A stretch of DNA of 25,975 bases from Sporomusaceae bacterium (GTDB lineage: Bacteria > Bacillota_C > Negativicutes > Sporomusales_B > UBA7701): NCBI GenBank assembly GCA_022839045.1, contig JALHDI010000032.1:1-25975 (forward strand), written 5' to 3'. Positions 1 through 7,668 of the stretch are shown here, one piece after another (within the stretch, counting starts at the first letter, position 1; the number at the start of each line of letters is the position of its first letter). A program made the translations under genes and the position numbers. Under the pieces are notes generated by a model. It saw only the letters and a list, made by a program, of their open reading frames with translations. It did not search any database and had not been told where the DNA came from.

Positions 1-55
1 CTATACGCCGAAAGTACTTGGCTGGCGACGGCCTGGGAGGATAGGTAGCCGCTGA
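1..55 (+). rRNA. rrf: 5S ribosomal RNA, 3' end (partial)
   Basis: The stretch reads like the 3' third of a bacterial 5S rRNA: AGTACTTGGCTGGCGACGGC, then CCTGGGAGGATAGGTAGCC, matching the conserved helix IV/V and 3' arm pattern (tACTTGGnnGGnGACnnCCTGGGAnnnTAGGT). The 5' part lies outside the window, so the exact 3' end cannot be fixed by pairing with the 5' end. A strong terminator follows within about 6 bases, as expected at the end of an rRNA operon. Confidence 0.88.
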
Positions 56-60
56 TTACG

Positions 61-89
61 AAAACCCGCTCGCATTGCGAGCGGGTTTT
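61..89 (+). terminator. Rho-independent terminator of the rRNA operon
   Basis: A perfect inverted repeat (61-74 with 76-89) has a GC-rich core (CCCGCTCGC/GCGAGCGGG) flanked by AAAA and TTTT. It lies directly after the 5S rRNA. Confidence 0.85.
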
Positions 90-146
90 GTCTGTTTGTA
101 GGAGCTGCCGCAGCAGGCGTCGAATGTTTCCCTATGAGGTGAGGAG

Positions 147-1190
147 ATGAAGGTTACCATCGGGCGGGAAGATATGGCGGAAGCCGTTGAGAGAGGGATA
201 ATAACCCGGGAGCAGGCGGACGCGCTCTGGCAGGGGTTCGATAAGGGCCAGGGGCCGGACCGGCCCGACGCCGGCTCGACTTTGAGCCAGTTCCTTTATT
301 ATCTGGGCGCGTTGATCGTGATCGGCGCGATGGCCTGGTTTATGAATTCGGCCTGGGAGATATTCGGCGGGGCAGGGCTGTTTTCGATCGCCGCCGCTTA
401 CGCGCTGGTATTTATTCTGGCTGCCCGCCATTTCCGGGATAAATCCGTGGTGCTGAGCGGTCTGCTGATCGTTATGGCGGTTTGCATGACGCCGCTGGGC
501 GTGTACGGTTTGCAGAAGTGGCTGGGGCTGTGGCCGAAGGGCTACCCGGGCGCTTACCGGGATTTCCATGTGTGGGTGAAAAGCGGCTGGTTTACCATGG
601 AGGTCGCGACGCTGGCCGCCGGTCTCATCGGCCTGAGGTTCGCCCGGATACCTTTTGCGATGGCGCCCGTGGCTTTCACCCTCTGGTATATGTCGATGGA
701 TGTCACGCCGATCTTGTTCGGCGGGGACCGTTACTGGACTTATCACAAGTATGTGTCGATCGTTTTCGGGGCGGTCATGATCGCCGCCGCGTTCGTTATC
801 GACCGCCGGCGGGAGGTGGATTACGCCAAGTGGCTGTATATTTTCGGGGCGATGGCTTTCTGGGGCGGCCTGTCGATGTTGCAGAGCAAGTCGGAGCTTT
901 CGAGGGCGATGTATTGCGCTATCAACGTGGGCATGATGTTTTGCGGCGTGCTGCTGGAGCGGAAGGTTTTCCTGGTGCTGGGCGGGATCGGCGCATTCGG
1001 CTACATCGGGCATCTCGCCTGGACGGTGTTCCGCGATTCGCTGTTTTTCCCGTTTGCGCTGACGCTGGTGGGCCTGGCGGTGGTTTACACGGGCTGGCTC
1101 TACCATCGCAGGCAGGCGGAACTGGACCGGTTCGTGCGGGCGGTTACGCCGGGGTCGATAATAAGGCTGCTGCCGCAGAACCGGAATTAG
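147..1190 (+). CDS. DUF2157-like multi-pass membrane protein
   Basis: This is a predicted integral membrane protein of 347 residues with unknown function. Residues 1-40 form a soluble head (AEAVERGIITREQADALW) that resembles the short helical head of DUF2157 proteins. About nine hydrophobic segments follow from residue ~45 to ~320, ending in a basic tail (YHRRQAELDRF). The ATG at 147 has an excellent Shine-Dalgarno (AGGTGAGGAG, 137-146). The gene lies just after the rRNA terminator and no clear promoter is visible between them. It is followed after 36 bases by the ytfI-like gene on the same strand. The family assignment rests on the head and overall topology only; another polytopic family is possible. 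Confidence 0.6.
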   Translation: MKVTIGREDMAEAVERGIITREQADALWQGFDKGQGPDRPDAGSTLSQFLYYLGALIVIGAMAWFMNSAWEIFGGAGLFSIAAAYALVFILAARHFRDKSVVLSGLLIVMAVCMTPLGVYGLQKWLGLWPKGYPGAYRDFHVWVKSGWFTMEVATLAAGLIGLRFARIPFAMAPVAFTLWYMSMDVTPILFGGDRYWTYHKYVSIVFGAVMIAAAFVIDRRREVDYAKWLYIFGAMAFWGGLSMLQSKSELSRAMYCAINVGMMFCGVLLERKVFLVLGGIGAFGYIGHLAWTVFRDSLFFPFALTLVGLAVVYTGWLYHRRQAELDRFVRAVTPGSIIRLLPQNRN

Positions 1191-1226
1191 TGAATTGGAT
1201 AACCAGGAGTATTAGGAGGCGTTGCC

Positions 1227-1847
1227 ATGGAGTGGGTGTTGGTTGCGGTGGCGGCGGCGATAGCGGCGGGGCTGTGCGCGCCGTTCCGGCTGCGTGCCGG
1301 GCTGGACGGGGACGGCCGGCCGCGCTGGTTCGCGGAGGCGGTGGCGCTGGGCGGGCTGGTACGGCTGGGCCGGGACGGCGACGGCTATTACTGGGCGTGC
1401 GGCCGGTGGCGCCGCACACTGGCGCTGCGCGCGAAAACACGGCCGGCGGCCGCGGAATCGCCGGCGGAACGGGGCCGGGCGCTGGCTGCCAGGTGGCGCA
1501 GGCTGGACGGCGGCGAGCGAAGGGCGCTGCTGAGGATGCTGACGGCTATCTGGTCGGCCGCGGACATAACGGTGCGTGGCAGTGTCCGTTACGGCTTCGC
1601 CGATCCGGCCGTCACCGCCTGGGGGCACGCTCTGTACTGCGCCGCCCGCGGTACGGGGCGGCTGGCCGGGTTCGAAGCCGAGGCCGATTTTGCCGGCGCG
1701 GGCTGGTCCGGGAAGGCGGCGGCGGTGTTGACGGTAAGGCCCGGCCGGGTGGCGCTGCCGGCGGCGAGGTTTTTAATCGGGATTTATTGTAGACGGTTAA
1801 TTGATAAATTGATGGGAGGCAGAAGGAAATGGCAGGTACAGGCATAA
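1227..1847 (+). CDS. DUF2953 family protein (YtfI-like), sporulation-associated
   Basis: The 206-residue protein has one N-terminal hydrophobic segment (residues 3-18) and then a basic, Arg/Ala-rich soluble part. The block RGSVRYGFADPAVTAWGHALY (~113-133) is the type of conserved G..DPA.T...G core seen in DUF2953 proteins. In Bacillus the DUF2953 protein YtfI is encoded next to YtfJ, and here too the next gene is ytfJ, overlapping by 19 bases. This pairing is the main support for the call. The ATG at 1227 is preceded by AGGAGG (1215-1220). Composition is extremely GC-rich and low in complexity (runs of Ala, Gly, Arg). The function is unknown; a membrane-anchored role during spore formation is inferred from family and context. 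Confidence 0.7.
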   Translation: MEWVLVAVAAAIAAGLCAPFRLRAGLDGDGRPRWFAEAVALGGLVRLGRDGDGYYWACGRWRRTLALRAKTRPAAAESPAERGRALAARWRRLDGGERRALLRMLTAIWSAADITVRGSVRYGFADPAVTAWGHALYCAARGTGRLAGFEAEADFAGAGWSGKAAAVLTVRPGRVALPAARFLIGIYCRRLIDKLMGGRRKWQVQA

Positions 1848-2206
1848 CCGATTCGATGAAGGTGTTGTTCGATCATCTCGAGAAGATGCTGCAGGCCAAG
1901 ACGGTTTTCGGCGATCCGATCACGGTCGGCGAGGTCACGCTGATCCCGGTGGTCGATATCGCTTTCGGGGCCGGCTCGGGCGGCGGCTCGTGCCCGGACA
2001 AGGGCGAGCGCGGCGAGGGGGGCGGCGGCGGCGCCGGGGCGAAGATCTCCGCTTCCGCGGTCATCGTGGTGCGCGAAGGACAGGTGCAGGTGATGAAGCT
2101 GAAGAACGCCGCGCCGCTGGACAGGCTGATCGAGCTTGTGCCGGAGGTGCTGGCCGGACTGAAGAAGGAAAAGCCGCCGGCGGAGAAAGGCGACGAGGGC
2201 AAATAA
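1829..2206 (+). CDS. ytfJ: GerW family sporulation protein YtfJ
   Basis: The protein has 125 residues. The order TVFGDPITVGEVTLIPVVDI (~23-43), then IAFGAGSGGGS, a glycine-rich stretch (GEGGGGGAGAK, ~62-72), then ISASAVIVVREGQVQVMKLK and a C-terminal amphipathic helix (DRLIELVPEVLAGL) is the YtfJ/GerW family pattern, near the usual ~130-150 residues. In Bacillus the family is a spore protein needed for normal germination (GerW). The start codon lies inside the end of the DUF2953 gene with a good ribosome site (GGGAGG, 1813-1818), so the two are likely translationally coupled. A terminator follows directly, closing the operon. Confidence 0.9.
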   Translation: MAGTGITDSMKVLFDHLEKMLQAKTVFGDPITVGEVTLIPVVDIAFGAGSGGGSCPDKGERGEGGGGGAGAKISASAVIVVREGQVQVMKLKNAAPLDRLIELVPEVLAGLKKEKPPAEKGDEGK

Positions 2207-2216
2207 GAGGCAAATT

Positions 2217-2260
2217 AAAACCCGTTTCCCGGCCGCGAGGCAGGGGGGACGGGTTTTTTT
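2217..2260 (+). terminator. Rho-independent terminator after ytfJ
   Basis: AAAACCCGT (2217-2225) pairs with ACGGGTTTT (2249-2257), with a GC-rich loop (cggccgcgaggcagg) and a run of seven T (2254-2260). It begins 11 bases after the ytfJ stop. Confidence 0.8.
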
Positions 2261-2330
2261 CTGGGGTCGGCAGGACGGATAACCGGGTATACAATATGCA
2301 GGTATACTTATTTTCTTCGGCCGCGAAATA

Positions 2331-2359
2331 TTGAGTTGCGGCGGAAACTGTGATAGACT
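2331..2359 (+). promoter_or_regulatory. Candidate sigma-A promoter for pyc
   Basis: TTGAGT (2331-2336), a 17-base spacer and TAGACT (2354-2359) lie about 55 bases upstream of the pyc start in an AT-richer stretch. Both boxes match the consensus at only four of six positions, so this is a moderate candidate. Two copies of the palindrome GTATAC (2287-2292 and 2302-2307) lie just upstream; their meaning is unknown. Confidence 0.4.
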
Positions 2360-2413
2360 TGCGGATAACTGCAATTTATTCTTAATGTTAATTCATGGGA
2401 GAGGATGCCGCTT

Positions 2414-5400
2414 ATGAAGCGAATAAAAACCGTCCTGGTAGCAAACCGCGGCGAAATCGTCATCAGGGTTTTCCGGGCCTGCAATGAGCTGGGAATCCGC
2501 ACGGTGGCCGTATATTCGCAGGAAGACGTGTTGTCGCTGCACCGTTATAAGGCCGATGAGGCTTATCTGGTCGGCGAGGGCAAAGGGCCGGTCGAGGCTT
2601 ATCTCGATATCGAGGGCATTATTCGTATCGCCAAAGAGAACAACGTCGACGCGATTCACCCCGGCTACGGCTTTTTGTCGGAGAATGCCAATCTGGCGAA
2701 ACGGTGTGCCGAGGAAAATTTGATTTTTATCGGTCCGGATTTGCAGCATCTCATCATGTTCGGCGACAAGATCAACGCCCGCCAGCAGGCTAAGGCCGCC
2801 GGGATTCCGATGATCCCCGGCAGCGACGGCCCGGTGTCCGGCCTGGAGGAAGTGAGGAGGTTCGCCGATGATTACGGTTATCCGCTAATTATCAAGGCGG
2901 TGTTGGGCGGCGGCGGACGAGGCATGCGGATCGTCAACGACGCGGCGTCTCTGGAGGAGGCTTATCATCGCGCCCGGTCGGAGGCCAAAGCGGCTTTTGG
3001 CAGCGATGAGGTATACGTGGAGAAGCTTTTGGAACATCCCAAGCATATCGAGGTGCAGGTTTTAGGCGACCGCTACGGCAATGTAGTCCATCTGTACGAG
3101 CGGGACTGCTCGGTGCAGCGGCGGCACCAGAAGCTTGTCGAGGCGGCGCCGGCGCTATCTCTGCCTGACGCGCTGCGGCACGATATCTGTGCGGCGGCGG
3201 TGAAGCTGATGAAGAACGTCGGCTATGTAAACGCCGGTACGGTGGAATTTCTCGTGACTCCGGACAATAAGTTTTATTTTATCGAAGTCAATCCGCGCAT
3301 CCAGGTGGAACATACCATCACCGAGATGATCACCGGCATCGATATCGTTCAGGCGCAATTGCTGATCGCCGACGGGTTTTCCCTGCACGACGAGGAGATC
3401 AACATCCATTCCCAGGAGACGGTGCGTTGCCACGGCCATGCCATCCAGTGCCGGATTACGACCGAGGACCCGGCCAACAATTTTTTGCCGGATACGGGTA
3501 AGATCATCACTTATCGCAGCGGCGGCGGCTTCGGCTTGCGGCTCGACGCCGGCAACGCCTACAGCGGCTCGGTAATCACGCCATACTACGATTCGCTGCT
3601 GGTCAAGGCTTCGACCTGGGGGCGGACCCGCAAAGCCGCGATCGCGAAGATGAAGCGGTGCCTGCTCGAATTCCGCGTCCGGGGCGTCAAAACCAATATC
3701 CCGTTCCTTACCAATGTGGTAAGTCACGAGAAGTTTCTCCACGGCACTTACGACACCTCGTTCGTCGACACGTCGCCGGAGCTGTTCGTAATGCCGGCGC
3801 CGAAGGACCGGGCGACTAAACTGATGAAGTATCTCGGCAATGTCACGGTCAACGGCTACCAGGGCCTCGGGCGGCGGGAAAAACCCGCGTTCCCGGTGCC
3901 GCGCATGCCGCGCGTGCCTGAGGGGGCAATCCCTGCCGGCACGAAGCAGATACTGGACGAGCAGGGCGTCGCCGGGCTTGTTTCCTGGGTCAAGGCTCAG
4001 AAAAAGGTACTGCTGACCGACACGACGCTGCGCGACGCTCACCAATCCCTGCTGGCCACCAGGGTGCGGACCCGGGACATGCTGGCGGTTATCGACGCTA
4101 CCGTCCGCCTGTCGCCGAATTTGTTTTCTCTCGAGATGTGGGGCGGGGCGACCTTCGATGTCGCTTACCGTTTCCTGCACGAGGATCCGTGGGAGCGCCT
4201 GGCCGCCCTGCGGGCCAGGACGCCGAACATCCTCTTCCAGATGTTGCTGCGGGGGGCCAACGCCGTCGGCTACACCAACTACCCGGACAACGTGGTGAGG
4301 CATTTCATCGCCCAGGCGGCGGCCGCCGGCATCGACGTCTTCAGGATCTTCGACAGCCTCAACTGGCTGGAAGGGATGCAGGTGGCCATCGACGCCGTGC
4401 GCGAGTCCGGCAAGGTCGCTGAGGCGTCGCTGTGCTATACCGGCGATATTCTCGACCCGCGGCGCAGCAAATACGATCTCAATTATTACGTGACGATGGC
4501 CAGGGAGCTGGAAAAGGCCGGGACCGACATTCTCGGCATCAAGGACATGGCCGGCCTGCTCAAGCCGGAAGCGGCCTATCGCCTGGTGTCGGCGATCAAG
4601 GATGCGGTTTCCGTCCCCGTGCATCTCCACTGCCACGATACCAGCGGCAACGGGATTTATACTTACGCCCGGGCCGTCGATGCCGGGGTGGACATCGTCG
4701 ATGTGGCCATTTCCTCCCTGGCGGGCATGACTTCTCAGCCCAGCGGCAACAGCCTTTACCATGCCCTCTCCGGCCAAGAACGCCAGCCGGATGCCAATAT
4801 CGCGGGCATGAACGAGTTTTCCCATTACTGGGAGGATGTCCGCGCGTACTACACCGACTTCGACACCAAAATGTATTTCCCCAATCCGGAGGTATACGAG
4901 CACGAGATGCCGGGCGGGCAGTACAGCAACCTCAAGCAGCAGGCCAAGGCCCTGGGGCTGGAAACCCGCTGGGAGGAGGTCAAGGCGATGTACCGCCGGG
5001 TCAACGACCTGTTCGGCGATATCGTGAAGGTTACGCCGTCTTCCAAGGTAGTGGGCGATATGGCTTTGTTCATGGTCGAGAACAACCTGTCGGAAGAAGA
5101 TATTTACACGAAGGGCGACAGGCTCAGTTTCCCGCAGTCGGTGGTCGAATTCTTCGAGGGCCAGATCGGCCAGCCTTATCAGGGGTTCCCGGAAAGACTG
5201 CAGGCCATTGTCCTCAAGGGCAAGAACCCGTTGTCGTGCCGCCCGGGCGAGCTGCTGGCCCCGGCCGACTTCGCGGCGATCGCCGCGACGATCGGCTCCA
5301 TCCCGCACCGCGAAATTACCGACAAGGATATTTCCGCCTACGCCCTGTACCCCAAGGTGTTCATGGATTGGGTCGAATTCACGCGGGAATACGGCGACGT

Positions 5401-5896
5401 GTCTCTGCTCGACACGCCCACCCTCTTCTATGGCATGCTGCCCGGCGAGGAGATCAGGGTGGACATCGAGCAGGGCAAAACCCTGTTCATCAAGCTGCTG
5501 GCCATCGGTGCCCCCAACGCCGAGGGGATGCGGGTCGTCGGCTTCGAGCTCAACGGCCTGCTGCGCGAAATCACCGTCAGGGACAAGAGCGTCAAGACAA
5601 TAACCGCGCAGCGTAGCAAAGCCGATCCCAATAATCCGGAACAGGTGGCGGCCTCGATGTCGGGCACGGTTGTCAAGGTGATGGCGGAAAAAGGCGCCAA
5701 GGTAAGGAAGGGGACACCGCTCCTGGCCACCGAGGCGATGAAGATGGAAACATCGATTCAGGCAGCGATTCACGGTTTCGTAAAAGAAATTTACGTCCGG
5801 CCGGGCGACCGGATCGAAGCCGGCGATCTGCTCATGACGCTGTCGCGTCATGAAGTCAGCCTGGCGGACCAGGAAGAGCCGAAAAAGATTCTATAA
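2414..5896 (+). CDS. pyc: Pyruvate carboxylase (single-chain, biotin-dependent)
   Basis: The enzyme carboxylates pyruvate to oxaloacetate with ATP and bicarbonate, feeding the TCA cycle and gluconeogenesis in the cytoplasm. From the ATG at 2414 it has 1160 residues, the usual length for the full-length family. Domain order: biotin carboxylase N-domain (KTVLVANRGEIVIRVFRA, from ~4); ATP-grasp with the glycine loop GGGGRGM at 165-171; biotin carboxylase C-domain with EVNPRIQVEH; carboxyltransferase beginning TDTTLRDAHQS (~535-545); PYC/OADA domain; and biotinyl domain with EAMKMETSI, biotin lysine K1110 (codon 5741-5743). I chose ATG 2414 because GGGAGAGG (2397-2404) is 9 bases away; ATG 2405 in the same frame abuts that site. 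It is monocistronic, with its own terminator. Confidence 0.97.
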   Translation: MKRIKTVLVANRGEIVIRVFRACNELGIRTVAVYSQEDVLSLHRYKADEAYLVGEGKGPVEAYLDIEGIIRIAKENNVDAIHPGYGFLSENANLAKRCAEENLIFIGPDLQHLIMFGDKINARQQAKAAGIPMIPGSDGPVSGLEEVRRFADDYGYPLIIKAVLGGGGRGMRIVNDAASLEEAYHRARSEAKAAFGSDEVYVEKLLEHPKHIEVQVLGDRYGNVVHLYERDCSVQRRHQKLVEAAPALSLPDALRHDICAAAVKLMKNVGYVNAGTVEFLVTPDNKFYFIEVNPRIQVEHTITEMITGIDIVQAQLLIADGFSLHDEEINIHSQETVRCHGHAIQCRITTEDPANNFLPDTGKIITYRSGGGFGLRLDAGNAYSGSVITPYYDSLLVKASTWGRTRKAAIAKMKRCLLEFRVRGVKTNIPFLTNVVSHEKFLHGTYDTSFVDTSPELFVMPAPKDRATKLMKYLGNVTVNGYQGLGRREKPAFPVPRMPRVPEGAIPAGTKQILDEQGVAGLVSWVKAQKKVLLTDTTLRDAHQSLLATRVRTRDMLAVIDATVRLSPNLFSLEMWGGATFDVAYRFLHEDPWERLAALRARTPNILFQMLLRGANAVGYTNYPDNVVRHFIAQAAAAGIDVFRIFDSLNWLEGMQVAIDAVRESGKVAEASLCYTGDILDPRRSKYDLNYYVTMARELEKAGTDILGIKDMAGLLKPEAAYRLVSAIKDAVSVPVHLHCHDTSGNGIYTYARAVDAGVDIVDVAISSLAGMTSQPSGNSLYHALSGQERQPDANIAGMNEFSHYWEDVRAYYTDFDTKMYFPNPEVYEHEMPGGQYSNLKQQAKALGLETRWEEVKAMYRRVNDLFGDIVKVTPSSKVVGDMALFMVENNLSEEDIYTKGDRLSFPQSVVEFFEGQIGQPYQGFPERLQAIVLKGKNPLSCRPGELLAPADFAAIAATIGSIPHREITDKDISAYALYPKVFMDWVEFTREYGDVSLLDTPTLFYGMLPGEEIRVDIEQGKTLFIKLLAIGAPNAEGMRVVGFELNGLLREITVRDKSVKTITAQRSKADPNNPEQVAASMSGTVVKVMAEKGAKVRKGTPLLATEAMKMETSIQAAIHGFVKEIYVRPGDRIEAGDLLMTLSRHEVSLADQEEPKKIL

Positions 5897-5901
5897 ACGG
5901 C

Positions 5902-5932
5902 AAAAGGGCGGCTCATCGTCAGCCGCCCTTTT
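5902..5932. terminator. Bidirectional terminator between convergent pyc and csgG-like genes
   Basis: A perfect 12-bp stem (AAAAGGGCGGCT 5902-5913 with AGCCGCCCTTTT 5921-5932) has a 7-base loop. T-runs occur on both strands, so it can stop pyc on the + strand and the leftward gene ending at 5935 on the - strand. Confidence 0.88.
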
Positions 5933-5934
5933 GG

Positions 5935-6870
5935 CTATGGTATCTGGATCATCATGCCGTTGGTTATTGCGCCTGGATCGCCGCCGATGACTTCGCAGAC
6001 CGACAGCTTTTCCTTGACGGTCGTGACCTGGAGGCGGGCTATCTCGTCGACGCTTTCGTCGAGCACTTCGCCGGTGCTCGGGTCGCGGATAACGTTGGCG
6101 GTGCCGACGAGGAAGACCTGGCCGGCGGTGACGCCTTCACGCGCGCCGCGGTTGATGTATACGCCGCCGTCACGGACCATGACCACTTCGCCCCGCCAGG
6201 GGACCTTGGGAAGCTGGGCGATCATCCACTGGACGCCGTTGGCGACGGCATCCTCGACAGCCTTGCCCATGTTGCTCTTCTGGAAGTTGCTGTAGCCTCC
6301 CGACCAGCCGGGGCCGGAATAGTGGATCGCTGTCCGGCTGCTGGTGGATTTGCCGACGACGCTGGTGGAGGCCAAAACCATGCCGGTGGTCGAGTCGATG
6401 ATGTACATGGTGGCGTTGATCTCGGCCTTGCCGCCGCCGCCGCCGACCGAAACGCCGCCGATGGAGATGCCGCCGCCGCTGCGGCCGGTTTCCTGGACGT
6501 GGGTGATGGCCCCTTTGACGAGCAACTGGGCCGGGGTCATTTGGCCGGTGACCGGGGTCTTGGCACCCTGGGCAGTACGGCCTGAACTGGCAAAGTCCTG
6601 TTCGCGCATGGCTTCTTTGCGCATGTCTTTTTCGCCGAGGACGATGAAGCGGCCGCTCTGGTTGAGGAGGTCGGTAAGCACCATGCCCCAGGCGTCGCCG
6701 ATATCCCACTGGCCGTGCCAGCCGGCCCTATTTTCGAATTTGGTCACGCTGATGGTGTAACGCAGGCCGCCAGTCTCGGCAGCCAGCGCGGTCTGCGGCA
6801 GCCACAGCGCCGCCAGCAGAAACGCTCCGCACAACAGTAATACCATCCGTTTGGCAATGAATTTGGACAC
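5935..6870 (-). CDS. CsgG/FlgT-like exported protein
   Basis: The 311-residue exported protein has a clear Sec signal peptide (MSKFIAKRMVLLLCGAFLLAALWLPQTALA, cleavage about ALA-AE near residue 30). Residues ~36-215 have the CsgG-type fold signature: YTISVTKFENRAGW, GMVLTDLLNQSGRFIVLGEKD, LLVKGAITHVQETG and INATMYIIDSTTGMVLAS, with a glycine-rich insertion (GGGISIGGVSVGGGGGK). The C-terminus (~228-311: GEVVMVRDGGVYINRGAREGVTAGQVFLV) resembles the C-terminal beta domain of FlgT-type proteins. No lipobox cysteine follows the signal, unlike true CsgG lipoproteins. The start is GTG at 6868-6870 with AAGGGGG upstream. It has its own promoter, and no curli genes adjoin it. An envelope role is plausible; the substrate is unknown. 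Confidence 0.8.
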   Translation of the reverse strand: MSKFIAKRMVLLLCGAFLLAALWLPQTALAAETGGLRYTISVTKFENRAGWHGQWDIGDAWGMVLTDLLNQSGRFIVLGEKDMRKEAMREQDFASSGRTAQGAKTPVTGQMTPAQLLVKGAITHVQETGRSGGGISIGGVSVGGGGGKAEINATMYIIDSTTGMVLASTSVVGKSTSSRTAIHYSGPGWSGGYSNFQKSNMGKAVEDAVANGVQWMIAQLPKVPWRGEVVMVRDGGVYINRGAREGVTAGQVFLVGTANVIRDPSTGEVLDESVDEIARLQVTTVKEKLSVCEVIGGDPGAITNGMMIQIP

Positions 6871-6914
6871 CGGTTCAACCCCCTTATCGAATGTAAATAT
6901 TTTACAATGTCTTT

Positions 6915-6944
6915 ATTATAATATATTTTAGGAATAAATGTAAA
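6915..6944 (-). promoter_or_regulatory. Sigma-A promoter of the csgG-like gene
   Basis: Reading leftward, TTTACA (6944-6939), an 18-base spacer and a consensus TATAAT (6920-6915) lie in a strongly AT-rich stretch 45-75 bases upstream of the GTG start. Confidence 0.65.
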
Positions 6945-6973
6945 ACAAAAAAGCCGCGGCATAACCGCGGCTT
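6941..6973 (-). terminator. Rho-independent terminator of the rubrerythrin gene
   Basis: On the minus strand AAGCCGCGG (6973-6965), loop TTATG and CCGCGGCTT (6959-6951) are followed by TTTTTGTTTT. It lies 14 bases beyond the rubrerythrin stop and its T-run abuts the next promoter. Confidence 0.85.
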
Positions 6974-6986
6974 CGCTGGGGCGCGT

Positions 6987-7478
6987 TCAGTCGATTTTCT
7001 TGTAGGCCGCGGCCTTGGCGCCGCAGATGGGGCAGGCGTCGGGCAAGGAGCCCTCGGCGACGTGGCCGCAGACGGGACAGAGGTAGACATCGTAGACTTC
7101 CTTGCTGTCAAGGGCGGCCAGCGCCTTCTTGTAGAGCTCGGCGTGGATCTTCTCGGCCTCGTTGGCCAGCTTGAAGGTGCGGACGGCGGCGGTGTTATTT
7201 TCGGCTTCGGCTTCCTTGATGAACGGCGGATACATTTCGCTGAACTCGTATGTTTCGCCCGAGACGGCCGCCTGAAGGTTTTCGGCGGTCGATTTGATGC
7301 CGCCCATGGCTTTGAGGTGGGCGTGGGCGTGGATGGTCTCGGCTTCGGCGGTGGCCCGGAAGAGTTTGGCGATCTGGGGGAAGCCTTCCTGGTTGGCTTG
7401 CCTGGCGAAGGCGAGGTATTTGCGGTTGGCCTGGGATTCGCCGGCGAACGCGGCGGCGAGGTTTTTGGCGGTACTCAT
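6987..7478 (-). CDS. rbr: Rubrerythrin
   Basis: Rubrerythrin is a non-haem di-iron peroxidase that reduces hydrogen peroxide with electrons from a rubredoxin-type centre, common in anaerobes. The 163-residue protein has an N-terminal four-helix ferritin-like domain with the iron-ligand segments AAAFAGESQANRKY (E14) and AEAETIHAHAHL, then FIKEAEAENNTAA and ANEAEKIHAELY. The C-terminal rubredoxin-like domain has paired CPVCGH and CPICGA motifs (~134-152). Two adjacent ATGs exist (7481 and 7478). GGAGGG lies 3 bases from the first and 6 from the second, so I prefer 7478. It is monocistronic with its own promoter, candidate operator and terminator, suggesting independent, probably oxidative-stress, control. 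Confidence 0.95.
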   Translation of the reverse strand: MSTAKNLAAAFAGESQANRKYLAFARQANQEGFPQIAKLFRATAEAETIHAHAHLKAMGGIKSTAENLQAAVSGETYEFSEMYPPFIKEAEAENNTAAVRTFKLANEAEKIHAELYKKALAALDSKEVYDVYLCPVCGHVAEGSLPDACPICGAKAAAYKKID

Positions 7479-7493
7479 CATAATCCCTCCAAT

Positions 7494-7505
7494 TAATAAT
7501 TATTA
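7494..7505. promoter_or_regulatory. AT-rich palindrome in the rubrerythrin leader, candidate operator
   Basis: TAATAATTATTA is a perfect 12-bp palindrome inside a longer AT-only run. It lies just downstream of the predicted start site (about +8 to +19) and upstream of the ribosome site. It recalls AT-rich Fur-family operators but does not match the PerR box register well. The regulator is unknown. Confidence 0.35.
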
Positions 7506-7519
7506 TTATCTAAGGAATA

Positions 7520-7547
7520 TTATTACTCATCCCCGCCGATCTGTCAA
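7520..7547 (-). promoter_or_regulatory. Sigma-A promoter of rubrerythrin
   Basis: Leftward: TTGACA (7547-7542, perfect), a 16-base spacer and TAATAA (7525-7520), about 42 bases upstream of the start codon. Confidence 0.7.
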
Positions 7548-7627
7548 GTACATTTTTACCATATTTACCATCCGTATTTTTGCCGCCACAGCCGTTTTTA
7601 TACCACCGGAGGGGATTAGCCTGGGGA

Positions 7628-7657
7628 CAAAAAAACAGCCCGGCATCGCCGGGCTGT
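7628..7657 (-). terminator. Rho-independent terminator of speD
   Basis: On the minus strand a 10-bp stem ACAGCCCGGC/GCCGGGCTGT (7657-7648 with 7644-7635) is followed by a run of seven T. It starts 11 bases after the speD stop. Confidence 0.88.
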
Positions 7658-7668
7658 CGGTTTCGTCG

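Noticed and set aside
3155..5851. Very long open frame (898 codons) antisense to pyc
   Set aside because: It lies wholly opposite a perfectly conserved pyruvate carboxylase, has no ribosome site or family-like motif, and is rich in His/Arg/Gly/Asp as expected for a shadow of a GC-rich gene.
7491..7510. Bacillus-type PerR box upstream of rubrerythrin
   Set aside because: The palindrome has an even centre and matches the 7-1-7 PerR consensus poorly, so I list it only as an operator of unknown regulator.
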